This document shows positions 42,673 through 55,092 of a DNA stretch of 64,000 nucleotides, piece after piece. This DNA comes from Henricia sp. BOLD:AAB3569. Its lineage: Eukaryota > Echinodermata > Asteroidea > Spinulosida > Echinasteridae. Each line of letters starts with the position of its first letter. Position 1 is the first letter of the stretch. The stretch is from contig JBBELK010000008.1 in NCBI GenBank assembly GCA_037783545.1, positions 573,001-637,000 of the forward strand, read 5' to 3'. The notes under the pieces are model-generated. The model made no database searches and had not been told where the DNA came from. It worked only from the letters and a program-made list of their open reading frames with translations. A program made the position numbers and the translations under genes.

Positions 42673-43932
42673 CACTGTTAAAAAAATCTCTGTTCATTTA
42701 CAGTACATTCATATGTCAATTGGCATTACATAGCGTACTGTTTTTGAACAGTACATTCTACTTTTTTGTTTTCTCTGTCTGCATACAGTAGACTCCACTG
42801 TTATTTGGAATTGTAAATTTACAGACGATTCTTCTGTTTTTCAACAGACGACCAAGTATTCGTTTTGTGCATGGTTTTGTTCTTTAACAAAGCCTTCTGT
42901 ACAGAAACGATTATATGTAACTGAACGAAGCAGTCCAGGTTATTGACGACTGTTTTTTGTTGCCCTTTACAGTTCACTTTTGTGTGTTTGTAGATGCACC
43001 ACACTTCATGGAAAATAGGTCGGCATGTTTCTCTCAGTTTCCTAGTTTTTATTTGCATGCCGGGGTGCAGTGGAGTGTCAACAGGGTGTACAGTATACAA
43101 AAAATGTAATCTGACACATTGAAATACAGGAATACCATAAATTCAGGGGAAATTTCCGCCTGAATCTATTATATTCCGCACTTTGAGGCAGGTTATATGC
43201 TCCCGTATATCTCCACTGCAGGCAGTATTGCACGGCAAATAACACGCAAATAAAAACCAAAAAATTTACGAAAATGCCGACTTGCCTTTCACGACATGTA
43301 GAGCAGCTACTTCTCGTTCAAGTCGGGAGAGGCTATAAGCCAGGCACTCCGTGCATGACGTAAGCTTTCCCGTGCACAGCCCGTGTACAAACCATCATGG
43401 TATGGAAGGAAATGTACCCAATTGATGTTTACGTCATGCACGGAGTGCCTGGCTTATAGCCTCTCCCTGTTCAAGTCGGCACTAAACTGAACAGTCTCCA
43501 GTATACACATTTCAACTATTAACGCCGGCGCTGTCATTTCGTACGAACGGCACAACTGCAAAAAGCGCGATGCGCAGTTTGAATTTACTGCAGTGATTTC
43601 CCAGCATGCAACGTACTGGTACTCGCTATCAACGCCGCGTAATTTCTGCCGCATACCAGGGAACATCGATGGGATAACAGAAGATCCTCTGTTACTAAAC
43701 AGTAACATGGCTGTATTTTAACAGATGAAGATTCAAAGTGTCTCGTTCCTGAACAAACCTGTAATTTAACGGCAAATCGTCTGTAATCAAGCAGAACAAT
43801 ATGTTTAAAATGTACACAGACGGAAGAACGTTTGTGCAATAACAACAAATTCCCAAAACAGTAAAAGTTACTGTTCGATTTTGACTTTTTCAACAGAAAA
43901 ACACCTGTGACTCAACACAATTTTTTACAGTG
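42673..43932. mobile_element. 1.26-kb element with TA target duplication
   Basis: The termini CACTGTTAAAAAAAT and AATTTTTTACAGTG are inverted, flanked by TA (42671-42672 and 43933-43934). It splits SINE B; removing it restores the SINE order seen at 26700-26943. A TA duplication suggests the Tc1/mariner group. Open frames are under 105 codons with no DDE motif, so it is non-autonomous. Confidence 0.8.
43325..43468. mobile_element. 144-bp MITE with 39-bp perfect TIR
   Basis: GGGAGAGGCTATAAGCCAGG and the following 19 bases (43325-43363) reappear exactly reversed at 43429-43467. The flanks are a 9-bp duplication GTTCAAGTC at 43316-43324 and 43469-43477. It is nested inside the TA-flanked element. 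A 9-bp duplication suggests the Mutator group. Confidence 0.88.
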
Positions 43933-43934
43933 TA

Positions 43935-43995
43935 GGTAACCGCGCAGTCGATAAAGTTTTAATTAATTAAATTAGTCGCTTACTTTGTTTCTTGA
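43935..43995 (+). mobile_element. SINE family B, copy 1, 3' part
   Basis: GGTAACCGCGCAGTCGATAA and the TTTTAATTAATTAAATTAGT stretch continue the SINE broken at 42671, matching copy 2. The end lies near CTTACTTTGTTTCTT. Confidence 0.75.
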
Positions 43996-44088
43996 CGGCA
44001 CGCATTGTGCTTACATTGTTGAACAGTTTAAAGGACGCATGTAATATACTAAGCGCGTTCACCGATGACACGCTAAAAACACTTAGCC

Positions 44089-44160
44089 TGCTCGGGTGGG
44101 ACTCGAACCCACGACCTCTCTCATACCCGGCAGACGTCCGAACCACTCGACCAACGAGCA
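44089..44160 (-). tRNA. tRNA-like sequence (tRNA relic or SINE head)
   Basis: 72 nt on the minus strand. Acceptor strands TGCTCGT and CCGAGCA pair at six of seven positions. The T arm GTGGG-TTCGAGT-CCCAC is perfect. The A box TGGTCGAGTGG and B box GGTTCGAGTCC are intact. The anticodon stem pairs poorly, so I assign no isotype and favour a pseudogene or the head of a third SINE family over a working tRNA gene. Confidence 0.45.
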
Positions 44161-44319
44161 TGCCGATAGCGAATGGCTGGTTTGATGGTCCTACAGCGGG
44201 TCATTGTAACTGAATTTCCAAATTCATGAGCAAAGCTGTGATGTCATCTCGGAACAACATAATTTTTTTACATTGACTTGTGTACAAAGGTTGGTGTCAT
44301 TTTCAGTGGCTTCTTGATA

Positions 44320-46990
44320 TCAATGGGCCACTAGACCACACGCGATCTTGTAACTTTGGATGGGTCATTATGCATGTTCGCACGAATAGGATTCGCTTTT
44401 ACACATCCCTAGCCTTTTTACGCCCAAATCCATTTTGGGCTCGAAATAGACCCATACATAATTCTGAAAGTTTTTCTGAAATGGACTGAAAAGAACCTAA
44501 ACAGAAACCACAAAATGTTGCCGTTTTGTTTGCATTTTTCAAAAACATTGAGGTCACGTAACTTATCGGAACCAGATTCTGGTTCCGATAAATCACGTGT
44601 CCCTGGAGTTAGTTCTATTTTCTAGCCGTATGGCCGTGTGATACAGCTTATTCCTAAAGTTTATTACTGCAGTATTGCATCAAATTTAGCTCTTATTTTT
44701 TTTCAAAATATTTATGAGTATATTTGACAAAAGAGACTATTTATTCAGGTTATGAAACAAAGTTACACATAACTCTGAAAAGTCAAACAGAAACTTTTGA
44801 CACAAAGTCCGAGGAACCGAAGTGAGTTCCACCGTGGACAGTCTACCAGACAATGTGACATTTAGCCCAATGGCGCACACACGTTGCCCGCCCAAAACCG
44901 GTACAGTGCCGTGGAACTACAATTATACGTTCGTGAATGAAGACAAACCATGAATGTCAGCTCCTCTACAGAAAACGGAAACACCATTCGGTCGTCCAGG
45001 CTGTCCAGTGAAATATTTAGCAGAAAATGAAAGATATACAAAGCAAAAAGCTTCCAAGTGAAGAGCGAATCGTTTCCGACAAAGTCGTGAGTCTCGCGCG
45101 ATAGTGAACGGCTGGTATAAAGCGTATAACTCGACTATTGACATTAACTCGACTATTATTAATTGTAAGCTTTTGTGGTTAATTACGGGACACTTGCTGA
45201 TCTTTTTCACAAGGACCAACAAAAAGGTATTGTCAAGATGGTGTATCACTAAATTACGTAAACAGTAGGCCGGTGTGTTCCTTTAAGTTTTAAAAACAGT
45301 CAATTATTATGTTAGTTGTATTTTTACAAACGCCATGCACAATTATTTGCAATTGTAGACTTGAAAAAAACCAAAAAAGTGCCAGGATTCTTGCAATTTC
45401 AACGTATTTGTTTTACTGCAATGTCTTTGTTCTTAATTACAGCAACATGTATTTTCACATAAAAAAATATTAACCTCTAAAAACAGTCAACATTTATATG
45501 TAAAATTACAGGAATTTATTGTTTACATTGCGAGATTATAGAGCGTATTTACTGAGGGAGGTAATCGTTCCCGGTACGCTTCAGTACCGTTATCCATTCA
45601 GAGAAACGGCGAGCCTTAAAGGCACCGGCTCGTCAGCAATGCGCGCGCGCCTAATTCGTGTCTTGAAATACACATCTCCAAGCATTTGCTATGGAGCCTT
45701 GCCTTTAAGGGTGCACCCTAATAAATAGGGAGAGATCCGTGCGCAGAGCTCATTAATATTTTGTATGCTCTCAAATACTTCTTTATTAGAAAGAGAGAGT
45801 TGGGTTTTTCCACAGTAATGGGGTACATTTCTGTGACATACAAGATCTTAGGTCCCAGTTCGGTTCAAATGTCTTAATTTTATCTAAAATTATCCAGCTA
45901 AACTGAGGAAATAACTTTTGCACGAAGGAGTAAGAAAAATAGTCCTACAACATACATTTCTGAAAACCCCGTGCACAAATTTTCCTATTACGTATGTAAC
46001 AGACAGAACAAAAATGTCACAAAATGGTCTGTCCACGTTACATACGTAATAGGAAAATTTGTACACAAGATTTTCAAAAATGCATGTTGTGGCAGCAATT
46101 TCTTACCTTTTTGTGCAAAAGTTATCTTCTGAGAACAGAACAAGGAAACTTCTTTAATTTTGAGATAAACTAAAGACATCTAAACGGAATGATTGACTTA
46201 TTTTTCAAATGTACCCCATTACTGTGGAAAGACCCAGTTGCGAGCTGAACGAGTGTGGTTTCGTGTAGAATATGGCCATCGTCGTGATGTGGAGTATTTT
46301 TTCTTCTAAATATAAACATTTTGGACAATGTAGCTCCTAAATGTGGCCCTATTTTTCCCAGTAGCGTATGTCCATTTGTTCCAAAGTGGACGATGGTCTG
46401 TTTAGCAATTTCCACTGTTGCAGGGGTAGTTTTGTTTCAAGTGGAAATTAGAAAATAAAAGTGACGGATTACCCCATAAAATTGAACAGAATTGCAAAGA
46501 TGAGACTTCAACGAGTATTTTGGTTGTTGTCCTGAGAAGCTGAAAGAGCTGATTTTTGAAATTTGGGCATTTAGCATTGGTTCCTATATGGGAGCCCTAT
46601 TTACTTGGGTATACCCAGCACGATATGTGGCAAAGAGATTCATCCCTTAACGCCCCTATACCTCAACACACTCTTCCCCTTTGTTAACGCACCAACTTTT
46701 ACAAAACCAATCGTTAACGTTTGGACGTCGAAAGGCTACATCGTTATATTCCAACAATTACCAAACGCAATTACCTAAGGAGGAGAACCCTTGACAATGC
46801 CGAAGATGTTTAATTTTCTAAAAGTACATGGGAATTGTCCATAGGAGACGTTCACCTCTGCTTGTACTTTTGCATATCTGAGCTTGAATCTTTATGCCCA
46901 GCACGAAATGTGACAGAGCGACTCTCTCCCCTCACGTCCCTATACCTCAATAAAATATTTCCGTTTGTTAACACACCAAACCCCCAAGTG
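44320..46990 (-). repeat. Composite repeat P, inverted arm
   Basis: Reverse complement of 40665-42515 in several collinear blocks (44320-44500, 45220-45740, 46170-46980). The 44430-45200 part is instead related to 53080-53720. With the forward arm it makes an imperfect palindrome several kilobases long centred near 43.4 kb. Confidence 0.78.
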
Positions 46991-47019
46991 AAAGAAATTC
47001 CTTAAAAATTCCTTAGATG

Positions 47020-48060
47020 TTTAAGGCACAATGGGGTACAAGTACAAGGTGTATCAGAAAAGAGTACACACTTATAAAATTGTAGATAAAATGGAGATTG
47101 TATTATATTTAAAAAATTGGCTTACACATATCGTAGACATCAATTTTAAAGGAATTTCTTTCAGTTGGGGGTTTGGTGCGTTAACAAACGGAAGTAATGT
47201 GTTGAGGTATAGGGACGTGAGGGGGAGGCAGTCGCTATGTCACATATCGTGCTGGGAATAGAGATTCAAGCTTCGATATGCAAGTACAAACAGAGGTGAA
47301 CGTCTCCTATAGACAATTCCCATGTACTTTGGGAAAATTAAACATCTTCGGCATTGTCAAGGGCTCTCCACCTTAGGTAATTGCGTTTGGTAATTGTTGG
47401 AATATAACGATGTAGCCTTTCGATGTCCAAACGTTAACGATTGGTTTAAATAAAATTTAGTAACGGCAGCGCATACACCACGATATGTGGCCGAAGGAGC
47501 CCCTTACCATTGTTCCCCCATTGTGTCTCAAACATTCAAAGAATTCTGCTGGGTATACCCAATTAAATAGGGCTCCCATATAGGAACCAATGCTAAATGC
47601 CCAATTTTCAAAAATCATTTTAAAGTACTGTCAACTCTCTCAGCTTCTCAGGACAACAACCAAAATACTCATTGGAGTCTCATCTTTTCAATTCTGTTCA
47701 ATTTTATATGGGGTAATCCGTCACTTTTATTCTCTAATTTCCACTTCTAACAAAACTACCCCTGCAACAGTGGAAAATTGCTAAACAGACCAGCGTCCAC
47801 CTTGGAACAACGGCAATACGCTACTGGGAAAATAGGGCCACTTTTAGGAGCTGCATTGTCCAACATGTTTATATTTAGAAGAAAAAATACCCCACATCAC
47901 GACGATGGCCATATTCTACACAAGATCACACTCGTTCAGCTCGCAACTCCCTCTCTATAATAAAGAAGCATTTTAGGGGATACAAAATATTCATGAGCTC
48001 GGCGCACGGATCTCTGCCTATTTACTAGGGTGCACCCTTAAAGGCAAGGCTCCATAGCTA
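47020..48060 (+). repeat. Composite repeat P, third copy
   Basis: Direct copy of 40915-41770 (marker CACATATCGTGCTGGG near 47240). It is preceded at 47024-47140 by an inverted copy of 40790-40910 (ATGGGGTACAAGTACAAGGT). Confidence 0.82.
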
Positions 48061-48460
48061 CATCGTTATATTCCAACAATTACCAAACGCAATTACCTAA
48101 GGAGGAGAACCCTTGACAATGCCGAAGATGTTTAATTTTCTAAAAGTACATGGGAATTGTCCATAGGAGACATTCACCTCTGCTTGTACTTTTGCATATC
48201 TGAGCTTGAATCTTTATGCCCAGCACGAAATGTGACAGAGCGACTCTCTCCCCTCACGTCCCTATACCTCAATACAATATTTCCGTTTGTTAACACACCA
48301 AACCCCCAAGTGAAAGAAATTCCTTAACGTCGCCATCGTGTTGGGAATTTCATGCCTGCCTGAACAAGGGCAAATTTTGTAAACAAAAATAATAATAACT
48401 TGCGCCGAAAACTGAAGATGCAAAACAGGATCAAAGAGCATGAGAGGTCAATTTGACATG
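48050..48460 (-). repeat. Composite repeat P, outer part inverted
   Basis: Matches 46745-47010 directly, and 40690-41160 in inverse, ending at AACTTGCGCCGAAAA. Confidence 0.78.
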
Positions 48461-48619
48461 TCCTTTCTTTGCTATTAGCTTTTCGGAAAGTTTAGCCAGC
48501 CCCTTCCGTCCTTGTGACCGTCTTTTTTCTGCACACAAATTTACACGTTTAGTGTTAAACACCAAATGCACGCCCAATCATAGCTCTGATCTGCCCGAGA
48601 AGGGCGACTTTGTTCTTAT

Positions 48620-49600
48620 TCGTCTCTCCAGTTCATCCAGTTTCATGAGTAGTAAAAAGCATCCAGTGATGTTAGGTTTGGTAATGTTTTGAAGTGGACT
48701 TGGAAATGGCCCCCTCAAGATCACCAGACCCAACACCACCGGTCTTAAGCGGGCCTCCCACTGTGCGATTTTTGCCACGGTGAGATTTGCTGAGATTATC
48801 AGAGACTGTCTATAGACTCTATACTAAATCGTACCTAATCGTTGGAAATTCGTGGCAAAAATCACATAGTGGGAGGCCTGCTTTAGACGATTTTGGATAT
48901 GAACCTTTACGATTTTAAATCGTAAGTATTCGTAAGGGCATTCGTAAACATTCATAAAGACATTCGTAAACATTCTTAAACGATCGTAATAATTCGTATT
49001 GGTCGCAAAGTCATTACGAGATTTTTGGAATGTTAAAGAATGTCGTGAACGGTCGTCGCAACCGGTCGTAAGATATCGTAATAAGTCTTACCAAGGTCAT
49101 AAATAATCATAATGCCATCGTAAAGGTTCTTAACCAATCCTTCAGCACTATTTCAATTCGAACTTTTAAAATCTTTTAAGTTTTCCTTACGATTTGATAC
49201 GAATTTAATTAAGTCACATGATCGTCATAATTTCCAGGAAACCGCGACAGAGAATCGCTTCCATGTCGCCAAACATCGTAAAGAATCGCAAGCGATCATA
49301 ATGGCATTGCATACAATCGTAAAAGATCGCAAATAGTCTCAAAAAATCGGGATGCATCGTATAACGTCGCAATCTGATCGAAAACATTCGCAAAGTGTCG
49401 TATCAGTGTCGCAAGGATTCTCATAAAAATCGTTTCCACTTTTACAATCATCGTATGATGGTTTCATCAGGGTCGTAGGCCTAAGAAAGGATGGGACATT
49501 TAACCGGGAAAAAAAGAAAAACCGGTTTTGCCGAACGTTTAAACAAAACCTATTTTTAAAGAATTTACAATAGTTTTCAGAGGGTTATTTGTAACGACTT
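48620..49600. repeat. Inverse copy of the 26944-27945 segment
   Basis: Collinear reverse complement, including the embedded MITE. It ends at CAGAGGGTTATTTGTAACG. Confidence 0.85.
48748..48882. mobile_element. 135-bp MITE, TTA target duplication
   Basis: AGCGGGCCTCCCACTGTGCG and its inverse, flanked by TTA (48745-48747 and 48883-48885). Same insertion as 27641-27801 seen through the segment duplication, with a shorter centre. Confidence 0.83.
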
Positions 49601-49940
49601 CATGAAATTAAAATAAAGAAAAGAATTTTCCGTTTACTGGTCGCCACTTATTCTCCTTATAATCACTTAATAACCACCAAAACGTGCGAATATTTAAGGG
49701 AAGTGGTTTTGGGAGTGAAAAACATTAAACAATTTCCTTAAATTTAACCTTTTCTGCCCTGTTCCACAGACTTAACATACAGCGTCTCAGTGGCGACCAG
49801 TAAACGGAATTAATACCGAAATTAATTTAATATGGGGGTTGTAGTAAATGTTTGACCAGATAGAGGTTCAACGATTATTTGGGGGCCTACAGGGGTATTG
49901 TGTACATTGCACATGCATCTAGAAACACCAGCAACAATCT
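49601..49940. other. No gene recognised
   Basis: AT-rich, with CAGTAAACGGAA / TTCCGTTTACTG boundaries (about 49627 and 49797) suggesting another short inverted repeat. Nothing else seen. Confidence 0.4.
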
Positions 49941-49944
49941 TTAG

Positions 49945-50130
49945 TGTCGGCCTGAAGGATAGTCTTGGTGCAAGACGATACTGCGTGATATTTGTCACTG
50001 ACCGCCGCGCGCTAACCAACATTCACCGACATTCGCCAAGAGAGGGCGCCATACACTGTACTATGAGGACAGGGAACCAGTCTACGTCCGTGCTCTGCAG
50101 TATCGTCTTGGGACATTTCCTGAATCCGCT
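49945..50130. repeat. Foldback repeat (CAAGACGATACTGC), copy 1
   Basis: The ends CAAGACGATACTGC and GCAGTATCGTCTTG are inverted. The whole unit with flanks (CCTGAAGGATAGTCTTGG) reappears in inverse at 52140-52285. Confidence 0.78.
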
Positions 50131-50584
50131 CGGGAAATTCCAAGCGCATTCCAAGCATTGCTCATTATGCCATGCATACCTATGACGTAGGCTTATTAAC
50201 ATATTTCAAGCCGAGCGCTGTGAAGTCTGGTACCTGTACGTACGTCTTAATTATCAAACAGGAAAAGCACACGTTATCGCGTCAGACAAGTCCGTGCTTT
50301 ATTTGTTTTTCAAAGAAAAAATATGAAAATGTGGCAATGGGGCCAGTTTTTTCCCCAATGGATTCGACGAACTTCGGCTTTGGTTTGTCAGCCCGGCAAC
50401 CGAAGCCGTTATTTGGCTGAACCCGTACCTGCAGAAACGTGTCTTTATTATGATTTCACAGACTGCGAAAACCGTACGGCACTCGCTGGCTAGCTAGCGC
50501 TACGCGGACGAGACTGCCATGGGTCCTGTGTTTTCGAAGAAAAAACATAATTTTTGTTACTACTAAAATCACGTTTCATCGCCA

Positions 50585-51140
50585 AATTTAAAGATAGTAT
50601 ACATGATTGGTAAACTGTTGCAAATAGTTTTATCCCCCTGTGTGATTGAAGATATGCATGATTAAAACTAACCTGAGCAAAAACCAGCTCCGAACTTCGT
50701 CTAACCATGGTCTAACCATGGAGGAAGGAAAGTCTTTCCTTCCTCCATGGTCTAACTTTTGAGAAAACAGTCAAAAAAGGGTTTGCAGTCATTTCGCCCC
50801 AAAACCACTTCGCCCTGAACTATTTCGCCCTGAACCTCGGCCTGTGCACAAAGTGGTTTTGGGGCGAAGTAGCATGTGGGCGATGTAGTGTTTGGACGAA
50901 GTGATTTGGGGCGAAATGGCACTCAGGCAAAGTGGTTTGGCGGCGAAATGGCACTTGGGCGAAATGGTTTTGGGGCGAATTGAATTTTCGTCTCATGAGA
51001 CAAAAACTAATTGTTTTACTAATTTCTCAAAGACTATAGCACTTCAGACAAAACCATTTCAGGGGAAGTTTTCTACGGTCATCGTGTTTATATTGTGTAA
51101 GTTAGGCGTAAATCTGTGAACATTTCTGATTTTCAAGAAT
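50585..51140. repeat. Dispersed repeat with GGGCGAA minisatellite, copy 2
   Basis: Homologous to 23700-24160 in the same orientation, with a small extra palindrome at 50705-50750 (GGAAGGAAAG / CTTTCCTTCC within CCATGG ends) not in copy 1. Confidence 0.85.
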
Positions 51141-51149
51141 TAGTGTCTA

Positions 51150-52139
51150 CAAAAATGTTCTGATTTTTTTGTTTAAACAAAAGGTCATGCCTATTTGTTT
51201 CCGCAAATGATCGACGTCTCGCAGCAACTTCGGGAAAATCAAAAGTACAATGATGAAGAAAAATGATTCTCTCGCTACACACAAGTTACAACAGATTTTA
51301 GAAATACTTTGGTTGCAAAAATTGACCAAGCGGTTGCTGTGTTATGCTTGGTACAGTTCGTCCATCTCCGTGTGGAATATACAGTGAATTTACCACTAAA
51401 AATTATGACGCTGGCAAAGGGCAGGCTTTAATTTGTGGGCGACAAACAGCACCCCTAGCACACGTTTATTAGAATACAATTTTAAACAAATAGTATCCCC
51501 ATGAACAGTAGACAGTTTCACAAATCTGTCTCGCAAACACGAACCTGGACACGATCGAACTTCTTTTATTTCAGTATATTTAGCAGGCATCGCATTTTCA
51601 TTATTCCCGGTCCGGCACACGCAAAATTCTGCAAAATGTGTGAAATGCCGTGCGGCACGCACAGAAACGGTCTCGAAATCGGTCGGAAAATTGCACTTTC
51701 TTTAAGAATGTAAGTCAGTCATTGTACCCAGCTAAAACCTCGATATGCTACTCTTGTACCTCAGATGTATTTGTGGCCATTTTGAGGTTACAACAGTTGC
51801 TTTTTGGTGGCGTGTGTGGATCGGGAATTCCACCGCGGGGCGCGGGCCGCCCCAGGTATGTCTATAGCTCGGCAGCGGACAATCTGAGCCGTTCTTTTAA
51901 ATTTTACGTTTATGATTCTCCCCAATTTGTAACACACTTGATTCGGGTATAACGTATATATACAAGTGGCTTTTTGTTTTGAGGATATATCGGACCATGA
52001 TTTAGTAGGAAGGAAATAACCCCAGCTGTGCAGGCACAGAAAGTTGCCAGGCTGGCATGCTCATTATGTGGAACTCTGTTGACCTCTATAATGCATATGT
52101 ATAAGCTTAGGTTAGAGGTCACACAGTGTCACATACCAA
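51150..52139. other. No gene recognised
   Basis: Short unrelated open frames without domains. No supported exon. Confidence 0.45.
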
Positions 52140-52285
52140 CGTTCGACAAATGTCCCAAGACGATACTGGAGACTGGTGTGTATGGCGCCCTCTCTTGGCG
52201 ATTGTCGGTGAGTGTTGGTTATCGCGCGGCGGTCAGTGACGAATATCACGCAGTATCGTCTTGCACCAAGACTACCTGAAGGAAG
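52140..52285. repeat. Foldback repeat (CAAGACGATACTGC), copy 2
   Basis: Inverse of 49945-50130, with GAGAGGGCGCC/GGCGCCCTCTC in common. Confidence 0.78.
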
Positions 52286-52290
52286 GACAG

Positions 52291-52537
52291 TTGTTGTTGT
52301 TAATTTTATGGCATCTTCGGCAACTAAGGTCCTTTATGCCATCAACTATACGGTTTTAGCTTTAACTATACTATATTATCAACTTGAGATGACGAAGAAG
52401 GAGTTGCAGTTATAGAAGTGGAAGGAAAAACCCCAGAGAAATCCCCAGGGGAAACCCAGGCGGTCAAGTAGGGACTGCAAACCCAATCCACATACACGCC
52501 CCGCATTCGAACCCGGGACGCCAGAGGTGAAAGGCGA
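52291..52537 (-). mobile_element. tRNA-derived SINE (family A), copy 3, 5' truncated
   Basis: Matches the family-A SINE from the (TTG)n tail to GCCAGAGGTGAAAGGCGA. The outermost ~25 bp of the tRNA-like head are missing. The B-box complement is CATTCGAACC (mutated by one base). Confidence 0.85.
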
Positions 52538-53079
52538 AATACCTTCTACATGAACCTTGTATACATACAATAGAGTCATTCGTGCATGAAGGAATCTTGC
52601 CAACATTCCTACGCACAGCTGTATACAAAGCTACCTCGATCATTCAAACCGATACCAAGACACTATGAGCAGTTGCTCATATGGAAATTGGGCACAAACC
52701 ATTGTTATTAACAAACGATTAAAACTAATCGCCACCAATCCAGAGGGCGCGCTGCACGCACTGCACCACAGACCAAATACGGGAAGTCAGACATGGGCAA
52801 GTCTAGGCAAGGCGCCGAAAATGCCATATAAAACGGCGTCTTTTCTTAGAGTTGCCGATGTCTGAAATAGTATTATATTTTGTCGTAAAAATAAATGCTT
52901 CAATAATTCGTTCGGACAAAAACAAAAACAAAACGTGGCGTTTATTTTTAACAGTGTCACAAACCAGGTCCCCCTGCCGTCTCACACGCAATGTGCCCTC
53001 GGTTAGGTCACTCAACACAGAAAGACATAAAACAGTATTCTAAGATTTTCCCCCAAAATTTTTTATTTATTTATACCCT
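52538..53079. other. No gene recognised
   Basis: No domain-bearing frame. CAAAACGTGGCG and similar bits do not match anything I recognise. Confidence 0.4.
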
Positions 53080-53720
53080 TTTCCTACTACAAACTGCTTG
53101 AAGGGACACACCGGCTTTGTTGGGCTATTTTGGGCTCCAAATAGACCGATACATTATTCAGAAGCGCTTTCCAGAGTAAATTCGATATATCTTGAAAAGA
53201 CGCCGCCAAATTTTGCCGTTATTGAGAAATTTTCAAAAAATTAAGGTCACGTGACTTTTCGGAACCAGAACCCAATATTTATAAGATATTGACAAAAGAG
53301 AGACTTTTAAGTCAAACATCTGTATGAAAATTCGAACATAAATGTTAGTTTCGAGAGTCCGGAGAACATGAGCGAGCGCCTGCTACGGCAGGCTACCGTG
53401 GAGTGTTGGATATTTGCCCCGCGCAGCATGGCAAATAGCCCGAGTCCACACACGGCTGGGTGTGTTGCTCTGGTGTGCGTTTGTGAAAACAAAACATGAT
53501 GCCAACTCCCGGCAAAAGAAAACATCAATTCCTATTCGGTCTTCCGGGCTGTGCAGTGAAATCGTGAGCAGAAAATTTGAGATATCCTGAGTAGGAGAAG
53601 AGCAAATCGTTTGTGACAAAGTGAGGCTCGCGCGTAGTTGCAACGGCTGGTAAAGCGTATAACCCGTCTGTTGACCGTTTTTGTTAATTTTGCACTTCTT
53701 TAGTAAATTACGGGATATTT
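53080..53720. repeat. Diverged copy of 44430-45200
   Basis: Shares TATTTTGGGCTC, AAATAGACC.ATACAT, AAGGTCACGTGACTT, GGAACCAGA, GCAGAAAAT and GGCTGGT.AAAGCGTATAAC in the same order and orientation. Roughly 70-80 percent similar by eye. Confidence 0.65.
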
Positions 53721-53723
53721 TGA

Positions 53724-54022
53724 TGCTTACAACACCGTTTTTGAAGCCAAAATTTTCTTTGGCGTGCAATTCGGACGACCATTTCCTTCGGTACGGTAAA
53801 TTCACGAATTTGTGGCTTTGGCTGTGGCTATGCTGTTGCCATGGGCAGACAATAAAGGTCCTTAGAAACAGTATAGTAACAGTATAGCAACAGCCGCAGC
53901 CACAGCCAAAGCCACTAATTCGTTACAGCGCCCTCTCGCGTCCAGAATTTACAGTACCGAAGGAAATGTTCGTCCGAATTGCACGCCAGGGGAAATTTTG
54001 GCTTCAAAAACGGTGTTGTAAG
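53724..54022. mobile_element. Foldback MITE (CTTACAACACCG ends)
   Basis: An almost continuous palindrome: CTTACAACACCGTTTTTGAA and its inverse at the ends, then TCGGACGA...TTTCCTTCGGTAC, then GTGGCTTTGGCTGTGGCT. The loop is near 53860. No clear target duplication. Confidence 0.85.
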
Positions 54023-54199
54023 TATTTTCTTTTTGAATCATTTTCCAATCATGGACATCTCAAACCATGCACTGTAGGACACAACTAGGAGGAAATTTTT
54101 GGGTGTGATTCTAATTTCGAGGTAAAATGACAACAATCCACTTTATGAAAGGGGTTCCTTCTGTCCCTACGGGAAATCCCGTAGGGACAGAATCATTCT

Positions 54200-55080
54200 G
54201 TCTAAATTACGCATGCGCGTAGGGGACGTACAAAGTCCTGTTTCTACGGCGTGATGTGCTAACCATGGCTGTTACGTTGCTTAGATCTCAGAACTGCAAG
54301 CACTTTTTGAGGCGGGCTTTCCCGGGTTAAGTCTGATTCTCCAGAAGCGATCTTTGGGTCCTAGATTGAATCTAGAGACATATCCTGGGCGAAGAACGTT
54401 TGATTCACGCAATTGGCGTCTCTGTTTATGGAACGGACGAAGCGATAGTAGTCTAACCGCGAGAGATAAGCCACGAGGACTCCCTTGCTTGGGTGCGCTT
54501 CTTACTACGGAGTCTGTATTCGCTTTTACTGGGTAATATTGTTGTGTTGCAAAACACCACCGGGATGACTACAAACATAAGAATATGAAGACGGAGACCA
54601 GGAATCAGGTCCAAATTATTTTATTAAATACAACTCAACGTATAGTTTACATGACTACTAAAAATGTAAGTGTATCGGGCGTTGTCGATGCGCCTTAAGA
54701 CCAACGGCACTACTGAATACAGCGCCAAGCTCAGTGTAACTGTTACGTAACGTTTAACAATTGCCAAAGCTGGCGCACAAGAATAATGCGTGAACCGAAT
54801 TCCACTGAGCAGCTCCTAGATTATGTAATGCTAGCTTTTATCAAACTACCGAACATGGATGACGAGCTAGAAGTCAAGCGGATAAACATTCCAAGTAAAA
54901 ATGTAGATTTTGTAAATTGTATTTTCGAAATTTTTGAAAATTGAATTGCCAGGCGCCAATTCTGTTAAAAAGGGGGCGCATGTTGTGAAGTATTCTGGTA
55001 TATTATTCAGTCCCGCGGCTGGTCCAGTAAAAAGCATTCTCATACAAAGGATCCCCGCGGTGATCTGATCACTTCTCTGG
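54200..55080. other. No gene recognised
   Basis: Contains nothing supported. Just upstream, 54166-54192 is a small palindrome (CTGTCCCTACGGG / CCCGTAGGGACAG). Confidence 0.4.
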
Positions 55081-55092
55081 AAATACCATATG

